Assembly (NCBI RefSeq): GCF_020010925.1
Contig: NZ_JAGJBZ010000005.1
Span: forward strand, 291,172-355,171
Origin: Streptomyces griseiscabiei
GTDB taxonomy: Bacteria > Actinomycetota > Actinomycetes > Streptomycetales > Streptomycetaceae
Direction of reading: 5' to 3'
Length of the DNA stretch: 64,000 nt
The position numbers and the translations under genes are program-made. How positions within the stretch are numbered: the first letter of the stretch is position 1; the number at the start of each line of letters is the position of its first letter. Under the pieces are notes generated by a model. That model searched no databases, was not told the origin of the DNA, and saw nothing but the letters and a program-made list of their open reading frames with translations. Positions 1-9,270 of the stretch are shown in pieces.

Positions 1-187
1 CAGTCAGTTTGCCGTCGGAGTGCAGCGGGGTGCCGATGAGCAGGCGCACCATGGCGTCGGCGATGGCTCGCACCTCCGCGGCGTCTCCGGAGTCGGCGTC
101 GTGGGCGCTGGCGAGGGCTATGCCGACGAGTTGGGCCAGGGCAGCCTCGCCGCCCGGGTCGGGGCCAGCGTCGCTGGGAGTGCTCAC
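1..187 (-). CDS. small fourth gene of the recombinase operon (3' end outside window)
   Basis: Reading the minus strand from 187, a GTG start overlaps the TGA stop of the recombinase gene by four bases, and the frame stays open to the window edge for 62 residues. The visible protein is acidic and Ala-rich, then reads LLIGTPLHSDGKLT at the edge. From memory, small proteins with a GTP.RSDG.LT motif often follow clustered recombinase genes in Streptomyces and carry a helix-turn-helix further on, but that part lies outside the window. The four-base overlap suggests translational coupling and a role with the recombinases. Function is inferred from position only. Confidence 0.6.
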   Translation of the reverse strand, partial: MSTPSDAGPDPGGEAALAQLVGIALASAHDADSGDAAEVRAIADAMVRLLIGTPLHSDGKLT

Positions 188-2367
188 TGTGGTTCCTCGG
201 GGTCTGCTGTGCCCGGCTGCTGGACGTCGTGGCGGCGGATGATCTCGGTGAGGTGGGTCCGGCGCTGCTGTTCGCGGGCCGCGATGGGGTAGGGGTCGAG
301 GCCGGCCTCGGCGGCGGCGTCGATCCGGGTGACCTCGGCCCGCAGGGCGGTGATCTGGCTGTCGGTGCGGCTGATGTTCGTGCACGCCGCCTGGCAGCGG
401 GAGTGGTCCGGGGTGCTGCGGCTGCCGGCGCGTGCCCGGTCGCGGTCCGGGTCGCACAGCGCGGTGAACGCGTCGTGGTTGCAGGTCAGGAAGGCTTTGG
501 GGTCTTCGTAGACCTGGAGGCGTGGGTTGTCGACGAGCGCGCGCAGCTCGCGCTTGCCGAGGTAGGCACCGGCGTAGCGGTCGGTGAACTCGGCGGCCGC
601 GGCGCGGTAGCGGTCGGCGGCCGGTCCGCTGACCGTTTCGCCGGCGGCGATGCGCTCGCCGGCCTCGGTGAGGGTCTCGGCCAGGGCCAGGCCCTTCTCC
701 TGGTCGAGGACTTCGAGCATGTCGGCCTTGGAACGGCCTGCGTACGACTCCGACATGGCGGTGGCCGCGTGGCCGTACTGCACCGCCAGGGCGATCCGGC
801 CGCCGGGCTGGCGGTAGATGAACCAGGCGATGGTGCGGCGGAAGCGGCGCAGGGCGACGGCGCCGTCTGGGTCGTCCGGGATGAGCTCGTGCGGGCGGTC
901 GTGGACGGCGGCGAGCCGGTTGGCCCAGGCGGTGAAGGCGCGGATGCGTTCTGCGGCGGCTTCGGAGGACAGCCCGGTGCGGGTGATCGAGCTCTTCGCG
1001 CCGCGAAAGAGGGTGCGGGTGAACAACTCCTCGCCCCCTTCGAGCTGTTCCGCGACGGCGATGGCCCGGGCGACCGGCTCCAGTACGATCCATGGATCCG
1101 CGCGCATCTCGCCTTCGCCGATCGCGTTGCCGTCCTCGTCGAGGACGCCCTTGAAGTGCCGGCCGCGCACCTCGTAGCGCACGGTCCCGTCCTCGCGCTC
1201 CACGCGGGTGCAGCAGCCACGACGCAGGGCCAGGACCTCTTCGGGCCGCATGCCCGAGAGGTACGAGCAGCAGATCAGCACGGCGGTGGACAGGTGCAGC
1301 ACCAGGGTGTCGACGTCGTCGAAGCCGAGCCCGGGTGCCCAGGGGGCAGGGCCGATCCGGCCGGAGACCGGCACGTCGAGCACGGGGCCGGGGCCGAAGT
1401 CGTCCGCGGTGAGCTCGTCGGTCAGGGAGTGGCGGGCGACGCCGAGCTGGTTGGGGGTGACGCCGATGGTGGCGGCCAAGAAGGTTCCAGCCATCGGCGG
1501 CAACGGGCCGCGGTAGCGCGCGGCCACGGCGGCGGCTGCCGGGGCGGTGCTGGTGGGGATTGGCTGGCCGGCCGCGAGCAGGTCGCGCAGATACTTCCGG
1601 GCCGTGTCGACGCCGTTGGGGATGGCCCGGGCGGGCAGGGAGTCGAGCAGCCGGCGGTGCTCGCGGGCGGCGGCCAGGATGTCGTCGGAGAGGTCCAGGA
1701 CGGTGCGCAGGGCCCACACCAGCAGCGGGGCCATGACGGCCGGGTGCACGATCGGGATGTTGTTCTCGCCGTCGGGGGCGTCGTCGTTGGTGCCGAGGAA
1801 GTCGGTCATCACCCGGGCCGGTTCCTCCCAGGGCGGCATGGCCAGCCGGTCGCGGTCGGGAAGGAACGGCGCGTACGCCCACAGCCGCGTGATGATCCAG
1901 AGTTCTCTGGCGTCGGTGCGCCAGCGGCGCCCGCTGGGCCGCAGCTGCTCGGCGTACTCCTCAAGGTCATCGGCCGTAACCTGCCCGAGTTCGGTGATAC
2001 CGCGAGCCGTGAGCCAGGTCGCGAACCGGATCCAGACCTGGAAGTAGTGGCGCAGGCTGGACGGCTGTGTCACCGAGCGCGAAGCCCGCTGCTGGAGCAG
2101 GACGGCCGGAGTCGGCACGTTCAGCTCGGCGAACGCCGCGCGCATCAGCGCCGGCCGCAGCGCGGCGGGGCACCGGCTCCAGTCGATGACCAGGGAGCGG
2201 TGGGACTCCTTGCCGCTCATCAGCGCCAGAGGCCAGGCCAGGTCGCCGAAGCGTGGCAGCTTCGCCGTCTCGAAGCCGGGCCGCAGGCGGGCGAAGGGCA
2301 GGACGAACGTATCGGGCGCCGGGTCGATCACCCCGGGCCCGGCCGGGTCGGTGGACGGCGTGGTCAC
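184..2367 (-). CDS. tyrosine recombinase/integrase (third of trio)
   Basis: This 727-residue protein belongs to the tyrosine recombinases, which cut and rejoin DNA through a phosphotyrosine. In the C-terminal half the arginine box YLSGMRPEEVLALRRG is visible, followed by RRFRRTIAWFIY and the terminal QYGHAATAMSESYAG, which supplies the GH pair and candidate nucleophilic Tyr. It is much longer than phage integrases (about 400 residues) and has an extended N-terminal region. The GTG start at 2367 overlaps the stop of the upstream recombinase by four bases; longer upstream readings are low-complexity and look like a shadow of that gene. It probably acts with its two neighbours in element movement or dimer resolution. 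Confidence 0.85.
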   Translation of the reverse strand: MTTPSTDPAGPGVIDPAPDTFVLPFARLRPGFETAKLPRFGDLAWPLALMSGKESHRSLVIDWSRCPAALRPALMRAAFAELNVPTPAVLLQQRASRSVTQPSSLRHYFQVWIRFATWLTARGITELGQVTADDLEEYAEQLRPSGRRWRTDARELWIITRLWAYAPFLPDRDRLAMPPWEEPARVMTDFLGTNDDAPDGENNIPIVHPAVMAPLLVWALRTVLDLSDDILAAAREHRRLLDSLPARAIPNGVDTARKYLRDLLAAGQPIPTSTAPAAAAVAARYRGPLPPMAGTFLAATIGVTPNQLGVARHSLTDELTADDFGPGPVLDVPVSGRIGPAPWAPGLGFDDVDTLVLHLSTAVLICCSYLSGMRPEEVLALRRGCCTRVEREDGTVRYEVRGRHFKGVLDEDGNAIGEGEMRADPWIVLEPVARAIAVAEQLEGGEELFTRTLFRGAKSSITRTGLSSEAAAERIRAFTAWANRLAAVHDRPHELIPDDPDGAVALRRFRRTIAWFIYRQPGGRIALAVQYGHAATAMSESYAGRSKADMLEVLDQEKGLALAETLTEAGERIAAGETVSGPAADRYRAAAAEFTDRYAGAYLGKRELRALVDNPRLQVYEDPKAFLTCNHDAFTALCDPDRDRARAGSRSTPDHSRCQAACTNISRTDSQITALRAEVTRIDAAAEAGLDPYPIAAREQQRRTHLTEIIRRHDVQQPGTADPEEPQ

Positions 2368-4160
2368 GGGTCGAGCCTCCGCTCCAGCATCGCGTGGATC
2401 AGCTCCCGGTCCGGCTCGCTCACCGCGGCCACCAGGCGGGGCCTGCTGTCGGTGGTGGTGTAGGTGGTCAGGAAGTCGCCGATCCGGGCGTGGTGGGTCG
2501 CCCAGTCCGCGGCCCACACCCCGGGGGTCACCGCCGAGCGCAGCGACTCCACTGCCTGGTGGAGGTAGGCGATGCGGGGCAGGTCGCGGCCGGTGGCCAC
2601 CGCGTTGCGGCAGGCGAAGCACAGCAGGAATGACACCGCGCACGGCGTCCCAACCGGACTGTGGTCGGAGTTGAGGAAGTCCGCGCACGAGGCGACCGGG
2701 GTCCGCAGCCGGCCGGCCACGATCCGGCGGGCCACCTCGATATCGACCTCGGCCTCCTTGGCCACTAGCTCGGCGCCAGCCTCGGTGTCGGTGTTGCCGT
2801 CGACGTGGTCAACCAGCCGCATGGCCACCGTCTGCCGGGCGGAGTCGAGGGCCTGGGTGAGCCCGAGCTCCACTGCCCCGCGCGAGGCGTCGCGAACTCC
2901 CTCGTCCAGCAGTTGGTAGTCCCGCTCGTGGGTGGCCTGGGTGTTGTTGCGGGCCCGGCCGTGGTGCGCCTGGGCGCTGTGCCGCAGCGCCTGGGCGTGG
3001 ATCCGCTGCGGGAGGGCCACGCCGTCGGCGCGGGCGTGGCTCTGCCAGCGCCGGATCGCCGCGTCCAGGACGTTACCGTTGGCGTAGTCGCGCAAGTTCT
3101 CCGCCCCGCCCAGGCCGCGGTGGCCGACCAGCAGCCTGGCCGTGGGCCGCCCCAGCAGCTCCAGGGTCGCCCGCGCTGGCGCGGTGAGCTCCAGGACGTG
3201 GCGCAGGGCCCGGCCGCCGGAGCCCTCGCCGACATCGACGAGGGTGTTGCTCGAATACCGGCGCCGTCCGCGCCGGGCCTTGTCCGTGTCCACCTGGTGC
3301 ACCGCCGGGTCCGCGCGGTCCGCGTTCGGCCACCAGGTGGGCACGTCCATCTTCTTGACCACGGACAGGTTCCACGCCTCGTGCACGATCAGCAGCACGG
3401 CCGCTGCCCCGATCTCGTCCGGCGTCGCGAAGAGCCGGGTCAGCGAGGCGGCGTTGCCCTCGAAGCCGAACGTGCCCTTCACGTACGCCGTCACGGAACG
3501 GTCGTCGTAGCGTGGCAAGTCGCCGGTGCGGGCCAGCACGTCCAGCACCTCGCCGACCGCCCAGTCGCCGTCCCCGGGCTCGATCGCCCCTGCGCGCCAG
3601 CGCTGAAGCACCGCGGTGTTCGCCGCGATCCGCAGCCGGCCGGCACGCACCGTCGCGGCGGCCCCGGTCCGGATCGTCTTCAGCTCCTCGCGGGTGTGGG
3701 CCTCCTTGCGGCGCCGGCCGCGGCGAGCCGGCGGGCGCCGCCGCGGCGTCTCCATGAACACCCGCGTCGCCTCCGGCACCCCGGGCGCCCGCCGCACGAC
3801 CGCGGCCAAAACCCGGCGGACGTGGATGTCGCCGGACCACTTCTTCCACCACTCCACCGTGATCTGCCCGGTCGAGGTGACGGGCGGCTCGGCCGCGGCG
3901 GCAGCCTTGAGGAACAGCCGAAGCGTCCGGGCGTTGGTGCGGTAGGTGTCCTCACTGCCCCAGCCCCGCCCCTGCGCGGCCAGCGCGGCCACCAGGGACC
4001 GGCGGAAGTCCACCGGCCCGGGGCCGTCCCGGAAGTCCCACACCCCGAGCGGCTTCCCGTCGCCGCTGACCGGGCGCAGCACCAGCCCGTCCGCATCAAG
4101 CACCGGCGCCTTGTGGAAGCCGCTCGGCGGCAGGGCCGCCCGGCGGCCACGGCCGCTCAC
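2364..4160 (-). CDS. tyrosine recombinase-like protein (second of trio)
   Basis: This 598-residue protein sits between two clear recombinases with four-base overlaps at both ends. Its C-terminal part contains ALRHSAQAHHGRARNN followed by a candidate Tyr in THERDYQLL, which fits box II and the nucleophile of the tyrosine recombinase fold. A canonical box I arginine in an sGlR-E setting is not obvious, so it may be a divergent or structural member of the trio. The HSPVGTPCAVSFLLCFACRNAV stretch near the C-terminus has cysteines that could bind metal. Trios of distinct, overlapping recombinases are known as RIT elements and from Tn554-like transposons; assigning this one to either group is inference. 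Confidence 0.75.
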   Translation of the reverse strand: MSGRGRRAALPPSGFHKAPVLDADGLVLRPVSGDGKPLGVWDFRDGPGPVDFRRSLVAALAAQGRGWGSEDTYRTNARTLRLFLKAAAAAEPPVTSTGQITVEWWKKWSGDIHVRRVLAAVVRRAPGVPEATRVFMETPRRRPPARRGRRRKEAHTREELKTIRTGAAATVRAGRLRIAANTAVLQRWRAGAIEPGDGDWAVGEVLDVLARTGDLPRYDDRSVTAYVKGTFGFEGNAASLTRLFATPDEIGAAAVLLIVHEAWNLSVVKKMDVPTWWPNADRADPAVHQVDTDKARRGRRRYSSNTLVDVGEGSGGRALRHVLELTAPARATLELLGRPTARLLVGHRGLGGAENLRDYANGNVLDAAIRRWQSHARADGVALPQRIHAQALRHSAQAHHGRARNNTQATHERDYQLLDEGVRDASRGAVELGLTQALDSARQTVAMRLVDHVDGNTDTEAGAELVAKEAEVDIEVARRIVAGRLRTPVASCADFLNSDHSPVGTPCAVSFLLCFACRNAVATGRDLPRIAYLHQAVESLRSAVTPGVWAADWATHHARIGDFLTTYTTTDSRPRLVAAVSEPDRELIHAMLERRLDP

Positions 4161-5569
4161 GCCGCGTCCAGGATCAGACCGGTGCGCTCCGCCAGCTCCG
4201 CGATCTTCTCCGCGTTGACCGGGTTGTCGTCGTCGTTGAGCAGCGACTCCAGCTGCAGACCGCGCACCGGCTCCAGGTAGACGTCCCGGGTCACCTGCTC
4301 GCTGCGGTGCCCCAGCATGTCCTTGACCATCAGCCAGACCTGCCCGTACACCTCCTCGTAGTGCAGGCGCTGGGCCGGCGTCAGCCCGAGCCGGCGATCC
4401 AGCGCGTTGTGCAGCGCGATCAGCATCCGCAGGGCCATGGAGTGCCGGAGCATCTTCGGGGTCGCGAAGACCTCAAGCCCCGCGTCCGCGCAGCGGTCGC
4501 TCGCGCGCTCGAAGACCTTCGTCCAGCTCGCGTACTCCATCGGCAAACCGGACTCCGTGAGCCACAGCATCGCCGGCTCCAGGCCGTCCTCATCGTCGAC
4601 GAACAGCCGCATCCGCTCGGCGGCCGTCAGCCGCCCCAGCGCGCTCTCGCCCACACCGCCGTCCCGGCTCGTCCAGTACACCCGTCCCGCCCGAGTGACC
4701 TCCCGGATGACCCGCAGGCCCGGCAGCCGGTCGTAGACGCCCCGCGCCCGGGCCCGGTTCACCGCCAGGGCCCGCGTGCTCATCCGGTAGCCCTCGATGC
4801 GCTGGAGCGCCGGATGGCCGACGTAGAAGGTGTAACCGGCACGCTTGGCCACGGCCTGGCCGACCTTGCCCGCGTAGTAGTTCCGGTGGCCCAGGGCGGG
4901 GAGTTCGCAGGTCAGCAGGGTACCGCCCTCGCGGCGCCGCACCCCACTGGAGTACAGCAGGTCGGCGAACGCCGTGTCCCGGCCGGAGCACCGGCCGCGC
5001 CACCCCTCATCTTCCAGCCCGCTCGGCAGCATCCCGCCGAGCCCGACGTTGCGCCACAGCCGAAAGGCCCGGGGCGACAGCCACTTCACGTCCGAGCTCT
5101 TCACGTCCGACGGCACCGGCAGCGTCACCGGGTTCGCCGGCACGAAACCGTGCCCGGCCGCGATGTCGTATAGCAGCTTCAGCGCGGCCAGTTCCTTCGC
5201 CCAGGTCCCGCCGCCGACCGGCGCCGGGTTCTCTGCTCCCCGCCGTCGCCACGCCTCCCAGTCCTCGACGTCCTCCTCCGACGCCTCGTCCCAGTCCAGC
5301 CCGCGCTGCCACAGGAAGGTGAAGAACAACCGGTAGATCGGCGCGTAGGTGAGCTGCGTGCCCTGCGCCTTCGCGGAGAACGCGGAGCGCCGGAAGCACT
5401 CGCTCAGACGGGGATCGACTCGTCCCTCCGGCGAGACCAGGATCGGCTGCCGCTCGCGCAGACCCAGCGCGCGCTCGCGCGCCTCCAGGTCTTCCCACCC
5501 CGCCACCGGACGGTCGGCGGCGGGCACCCCGCCGTCACCGACCCAGAACAACCGCCACTTGTACGCCAC
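4157..5569 (-). CDS. tyrosine recombinase/integrase (first of trio)
   Basis: This 470-residue protein is the promoter-proximal gene of the recombinase operon. It carries an apparently intact tyrosine recombinase domain: box I in LLYSSGVRRREGGTLL near the middle, box II in KMLRHSMALRML, and LGHRSEQVTRDVYLEP at the end with the presumed catalytic Tyr. The N-terminal region resembles a SAM-like core-binding domain (YRLFFTFLWQRGLDWDE). Translation starts at ATG 5569 and ends in a four-base overlap with the next recombinase. Completeness of its motifs makes it the best candidate for the active strand-transfer subunit of the trio. Target sites cannot be told from this window. Confidence 0.88.
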   Translation of the reverse strand: MAYKWRLFWVGDGGVPAADRPVAGWEDLEARERALGLRERQPILVSPEGRVDPRLSECFRRSAFSAKAQGTQLTYAPIYRLFFTFLWQRGLDWDEASEEDVEDWEAWRRRGAENPAPVGGGTWAKELAALKLLYDIAAGHGFVPANPVTLPVPSDVKSSDVKWLSPRAFRLWRNVGLGGMLPSGLEDEGWRGRCSGRDTAFADLLYSSGVRRREGGTLLTCELPALGHRNYYAGKVGQAVAKRAGYTFYVGHPALQRIEGYRMSTRALAVNRARARGVYDRLPGLRVIREVTRAGRVYWTSRDGGVGESALGRLTAAERMRLFVDDEDGLEPAMLWLTESGLPMEYASWTKVFERASDRCADAGLEVFATPKMLRHSMALRMLIALHNALDRRLGLTPAQRLHYEEVYGQVWLMVKDMLGHRSEQVTRDVYLEPVRGLQLESLLNDDDNPVNAEKIAELAERTGLILDAA

Positions 5570-5857
5570 TTCGCTCCCTCAGCCGCAACACGACACGGGG
5601 CAACACAGCGTATGTCTACAGAACACCGCTACGCCCGCGCGATCGGCCCCCGCCGCACCCCCATCATCGCCACCGCCCTTCCCCGGCCCCGGCGTCAGCG
5701 GGCCTGAGCGCCACCGCGGCCTTCACCCCGCTTCACGGATCGGCAGCGCCCACCGCGGACCCCCATGGCCGCTGGGTACGATCGGGACAGGGCAACCGCG
5801 CCACGCCCGACGTCCCGCCCGACCGCGCCCACGCCGCCCCGGGCACCGAGGCCAAGA
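5570..5857. other. divergent intergenic region, no gene seen
   Basis: This stretch separates the leftward recombinase operon from the rightward TniQ-like gene. The open frames here have Arg/Pro/Ala-rich products and no ribosome binding site, so I call none. It must hold the recombinase promoter, but I cannot pick a convincing -35/-10 pair, and the shared box found at many other promoters is absent. Confidence 0.5.
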
Positions 5858-5875
5858 GTCTGAGACTCGCGCGAG
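5858..5875 (+). promoter_or_regulatory. palindromic element shared with the second TniQ-like gene
   Basis: The sequence GTCTGAGACTCGCGCGAG combines two small palindromes, GTCT-G-AGAC and CTCGCGCGAG. The identical 18-mer lies on the coding strand upstream of the paralogous gene at 54579-55262 (positions 55335-55352, minus strand). It is about 80 bases before the start here and about 73 bases there. The sequence between element and start codon is also recognisably similar in both copies, including a GACGG..GCGCG..GGG.CAG stretch. A shared operator or leader is likely. Confidence 0.6.
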
Positions 5876-5953
5876 GTGATTGGCCTGCCGTGATGTCCTC
5901 CATCGACGGTCGCAGCGCGTGGGACAGACGACCGTGGACAAGGTGCGACACCC

Positions 5954-7453
5954 ATGACGAGCAAGAGCCAGCGCGAGATCGACCGTGCGATCCGCCAGTA
6001 CCAGACCGACCACCCGGGTACCTCCCTCTCGGCGGCCCGCCGCGCTATCGAGCGCCGCACCGAGATCCTCACGCCCCCCGCCCGCCTCGCTCACGTCGTG
6101 CCGCCGCGCGCGGGCGAGTCGCTGGAGGACTGGATCGGCCGGCTGGCCGAAGCCAACGAAGTCCGCCGCCACCGGATGATGGAACTCCTCGGCCTGGAGC
6201 CCGGACGATCCGCCCTGCAGCGGTTCCGCAGTCTCGCCGAGCACATGCCGGACCACACCGTGAACCGACTGCACGTCGCCACCGGCATCGACGCCGAGCA
6301 GGCCCGCGCAATGGCCGCCATCGGCCCCAAGTCGGACCGGAAGGCGCCGATGTCCGCCGAGCAGGCGGCCGAGCACCTCCACGGCCTCCTGGTCAAGGCC
6401 CGAGCCCAAGCCGAGGCCGAAGGGCTCCCTCCCTCGTCGTCCTGGTCCCTGGCCTTCGTCGAGCCGCGCATCACCCGGCTCGGCGGCGCAGCCGCCCTCC
6501 GCACGGCAGCCAAGCGCGCCGCCCGCCGGCTGCGCATGAGCATCCGCGTCACCGTCTACCGCCGCCAGGGCGATCCGGACCAGCTCATCACGGTCAACAA
6601 CCAGGGCCCGTTCAAGACCGTCAAGCGCGACCCGGTGGACACCCTCACGACCACCCCGTTCACAGCCGACCCGCAGCCCGGCCCCCGCAGCGCCCCGTGC
6701 GACTGCCGCCACGGCTACTGCATCAGCGGCACCGACACCTACTTCGGTTCGACGCCGTGGCCGGGGGAGATCTGGAACGCGATCCGCCCCGACACCGACC
6801 TGCGGACCCTGCCCGAGGACTACCGCACCACATACGACGTCGACATGCTCTTCGCCCAGCTCACCCACCGCGCCTACGACGACTACGGCAGCATCCTCGA
6901 CCTCACACCGTTCCTCGACGGAGCCGAGCTCGGCCCGCTCGCCGACGTGCAGGTGTACGCCACGAACGCCCGCGGGCACTATCGCGGCCGCTCCCACGGC
7001 GCCCTGTGCCAGCACGCCGACACCCGAAGCGGCCGGGGCTTCGGCCCGCTGCCATCGCAGCAGCACGAGATTCTGCCGCTCGCCGAACTCGTCGAGATCC
7101 TCCGCCCGCTCCGCCACAGCCGCCGGCACCAGGGCCTGGGCGACCTGATCGGGCCCGGCGCCGCACGCCGCGACCGAGACCTGGAAGACCGCTGGTGCTC
7201 CTACTGTGGCGGCTACTCGATCCGCCGATTCGCGACCCCAGAGGCGTGCGCCCACTACCGCGCCGAACGCGAACGCTGGTCCCAGCTACCCGATGACGAG
7301 CCCCGTGACACCGCTGACGACGCCGACGACCCGATGCTCGACCTGCTGAGCGAGGCGGACAGCTTGCTGGACTCACCCGCAGTCCAGCGGATCTTCGACG
7401 CCCACGACCGAGCCATGGGGACCATGCCCGCCCAGCCGCACGACCGTCCCTAA
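5954..7453 (+). CDS. TniQ-like multidomain protein, paralogue of 54579-55262
   Basis: This 499-residue protein has an N-terminal half with PPRAGESLEDWIGRLAEAN, RHRMMELLGLEPG and a later ATGIDAEQARAMAA. This order (P.pGESl..Wl.RlA, gl.P, lt G....) is reminiscent of TniQ-type target-selection proteins of Tn7-like elements. The minus-strand protein at 54579-55262 repeats the core (RHRAMELLGLQPGDSA, LVAATGMTTDQARALAA). The C-terminal half is unique, with cysteine pairs CDCRHGYC and WCSYCGGYSIRRF that could bind zinc, and an acidic tail. ATG 5954 follows a weak AAGGTG. TniQ assignment is by eye and tentative; it could equally be a plasmid-specific DNA-binding family. Confidence 0.65.
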   Translation: MTSKSQREIDRAIRQYQTDHPGTSLSAARRAIERRTEILTPPARLAHVVPPRAGESLEDWIGRLAEANEVRRHRMMELLGLEPGRSALQRFRSLAEHMPDHTVNRLHVATGIDAEQARAMAAIGPKSDRKAPMSAEQAAEHLHGLLVKARAQAEAEGLPPSSSWSLAFVEPRITRLGGAAALRTAAKRAARRLRMSIRVTVYRRQGDPDQLITVNNQGPFKTVKRDPVDTLTTTPFTADPQPGPRSAPCDCRHGYCISGTDTYFGSTPWPGEIWNAIRPDTDLRTLPEDYRTTYDVDMLFAQLTHRAYDDYGSILDLTPFLDGAELGPLADVQVYATNARGHYRGRSHGALCQHADTRSGRGFGPLPSQQHEILPLAELVEILRPLRHSRRHQGLGDLIGPGAARRDRDLEDRWCSYCGGYSIRRFATPEACAHYRAERERWSQLPDDEPRDTADDADDPMLDLLSEADSLLDSPAVQRIFDAHDRAMGTMPAQPHDRP

Positions 7454-7541
7454 CCCGGGCCTGCCCGCTCCCTCCACCGCACGACGGTGGCGCGGGCACG
7501 CCGCCAGGAACTCACCACACCAGGTCTCGGTCCCCCGCAGA

Positions 7542-7574
7542 ACGGCCCGGACTCCTCACCCGAGTCCGGGCCGT
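7542..7574 (+). terminator. hairpin terminator after the TniQ-like gene
   Basis: A perfect 13-bp stem, ACGGCCCGGACTC paired with GAGTCCGGGCCGT, closes a 7-base loop about 90 bases after the upstream stop codon. There is no long T-run, which is usual for Streptomyces terminators. Confidence 0.7.
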
Positions 7575-7660
7575 CGTGTTCTCGGCGCCCGGACTCTGTC
7601 CACAGCCCGCCACGCGCACCATCGCCGTCTCCACACCCGCGTGACCTTGGAGGAGACCGC

Positions 7661-8410
7661 ATGCCCACGACGCGATCGAAGCGCCGGCCCGGCGCCGGAG
7701 CGAGCGCCCAGGCCATGGCCGACACGATCCGCGCGGCCGAACGCCGCAAGCAGCACCGCACCGCCGCGTGGGCACTCCCGCTCCTCGTGACGCCCGCTGC
7801 GCTCGGCATCGGCTACCTCGTGGCAGCCGTGACCGACTGGCACGCCGGACTCGCCGTCACCGCGGTGACCATCGTCCTCGCCCTGCGCCGGCTCTACCGC
7901 AGCAAAGGCAGCACCTGGGCCACCGGAGCGGCCGGCGAACGCCGCACCCGCTGGATCCTCGCCCCGCTCGTCTGGTGCGGATTCGGACGCTGGGCGGTTC
8001 TCCACGATCGCCAGGTACCTCGCTCCCGCGCCAACCTCGACCACATCGTCCTGGGCAGGTGCGGGCCGGTGTACGTGGACACGAAGACCTGGAAGTCGAA
8101 GAAGGCCAAGGTGCACCTGCGCAGCGGGAAGCTCTGGTACGGCAACCATCCCCAAAAGGACTCCATCGACACCGTGTTGTGGGAGGCGAGCCGTGTTGCC
8201 GGCGTCCTCGGCCACCCCGTCCTGGCCGTAGTCGCCGTGCACTACGCCGCGGTCCCTCCCGGCGGCCTCATCAGCCAGGGGGTGACCATCATCCAGTCCA
8301 GCGAGCTGCGCCGCTTCCTGCGCGCCCTGCCCAAGGCGCCTGGCTGGGACCGGGCCCGCATAGCGACCGCCCGCCGGCAGGCCGACATCCAACTGCCGCC
8401 CGCCGCCTGA
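7661..8410 (+). CDS. NERD-domain membrane protein
   Basis: The 249-residue product begins at ATG 7661 behind a strong GGAGGAG. Residues around 38-75 form two hydrophobic segments (WALPLLVTPAALGIGYLVAA and a following LAVTAVTIVLAL), so the protein is membrane-anchored. The next part has the NERD (nuclease-related domain) signature: GAAGERRTRWIL, then LDHIVLGRCGPVYVDTKTW, matching the conserved D...G.y.i..K.. core. NERD domains are related to restriction-endonuclease-fold nucleases and are common on mobile elements, but activity has rarely been shown. It stands alone, between terminator 7542-7574 and a convergent operon. Confidence 0.8.
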   Translation: MPTTRSKRRPGAGASAQAMADTIRAAERRKQHRTAAWALPLLVTPAALGIGYLVAAVTDWHAGLAVTAVTIVLALRRLYRSKGSTWATGAAGERRTRWILAPLVWCGFGRWAVLHDRQVPRSRANLDHIVLGRCGPVYVDTKTWKSKKAKVHLRSGKLWYGNHPQKDSIDTVLWEASRVAGVLGHPVLAVVAVHYAAVPPGGLISQGVTIIQSSELRRFLRALPKAPGWDRARIATARRQADIQLPPAA

Positions 8411-8699
8411 CGGAACACGCCCGGAACCCGCCGACGACCGGCACCCGGCCGGGCGGGCGAGGGGCAGGGAAAGCCGGCAGGACACCTTGCTCCCTGCGCG
8501 GCATAATTCGCATGCTTTCGACAGCAGTTGGGGCTACTGTGACAGATGTACGCCCCGGGTAGCAGTCACTGCGAATCCCCCCTCGCATACTGTCCGGGGC
8601 ACAGCTTGGTAAGCCCCGGTGTCCGCCTCTGCTCTCTGGAGCACGCGGCCCGGGGCGCAGCCTTGTTCGGGCCCGACTGCCGCGCCGCCCCTGCCGAGT

Positions 8700-9200
8700 T
8701 CAGGACGGCGCCTTGCCTGGACGCTCGTCGACCTCCACCACGGTGTACGTGGTGGTCATCCGCACCAGCCGAACCTCGGCGTCAGGGTGGCGCTCCCGGC
8801 GCTCGCGCAGCCGGTCCTGGGCCAGGTCGTACTCGTCGTCGCGGTAGCTGAACCGGAACCGGCCGGCCGAGTGCAGCACCTCGACGATCCAAACATCCAC
8901 AGCAGGATCGGCTTCGACACCTGCGCCGACAGGCACCCACGCCCGGGTCGGGATGCGAACGGGCACCACCTCGGTGGCCTCAACGGTGGTACCCCAGCCG
9001 TGGTCCACGACGCCCTGGCGCTCGGTGAACGGCCTGTCGTAGTCGACAGCCCAGTAGGCGTCCCGATCCGCGAAGACGCAGCGCCGCCTCTCCGCCTCGC
9101 GCCCGTTCAGCACGTGGAAATCGGCGACGGTCGGTCGGGACAGATCGAGCGGAACGCCCAGGACGTGCAGCTCCGCAGCGGTGAAGATACGGGTGCCCAC
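8700..9200 (-). CDS. uncharacterised 166-residue protein
   Basis: I do not recognise this family. Translation most likely starts at GTG 9200, seven bases after GAGGAG. The frame is open further upstream, but that part is low-complexity and lacks a ribosome site. The protein is rich in Asp, Arg and Val (FHVLNGREAERRRCVFADRD, DRLRERRERHPDAEVRLVR) with no membrane segment, and looks like a small soluble alpha/beta protein. It is the last gene of the minus-strand operon that starts at the shared-type promoter near 12453-12494. Confidence 0.7.
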   Translation of the reverse strand: MGTRIFTAAELHVLGVPLDLSRPTVADFHVLNGREAERRRCVFADRDAYWAVDYDRPFTERQGVVDHGWGTTVEATEVVPVRIPTRAWVPVGAGVEADPAVDVWIVEVLHSAGRFRFSYRDDEYDLAQDRLRERRERHPDAEVRLVRMTTTYTVVEVDERPGKAPS

Positions 9201-9270
9201 GGCTCTCCTCACAGTGGGGCGGACGGGAGGTCCCGGGGGCCATGGGCGACGCCACGGCCCCCCAGGGGAA

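Noticed and set aside
229..2463. Very long plus-strand frame opposite the third recombinase
   Set aside because: Its Gly/Arg/Val-rich product is a shadow of the GC-rich minus-strand gene; the minus strand has recombinase motifs.
8411..8699. Possible leaderless plus-strand frame at 8546 with TACTGT upstream
   Set aside because: The frame soon runs antisense into 8700-9200, its composition is not protein-like and no -35 is found at the right distance.
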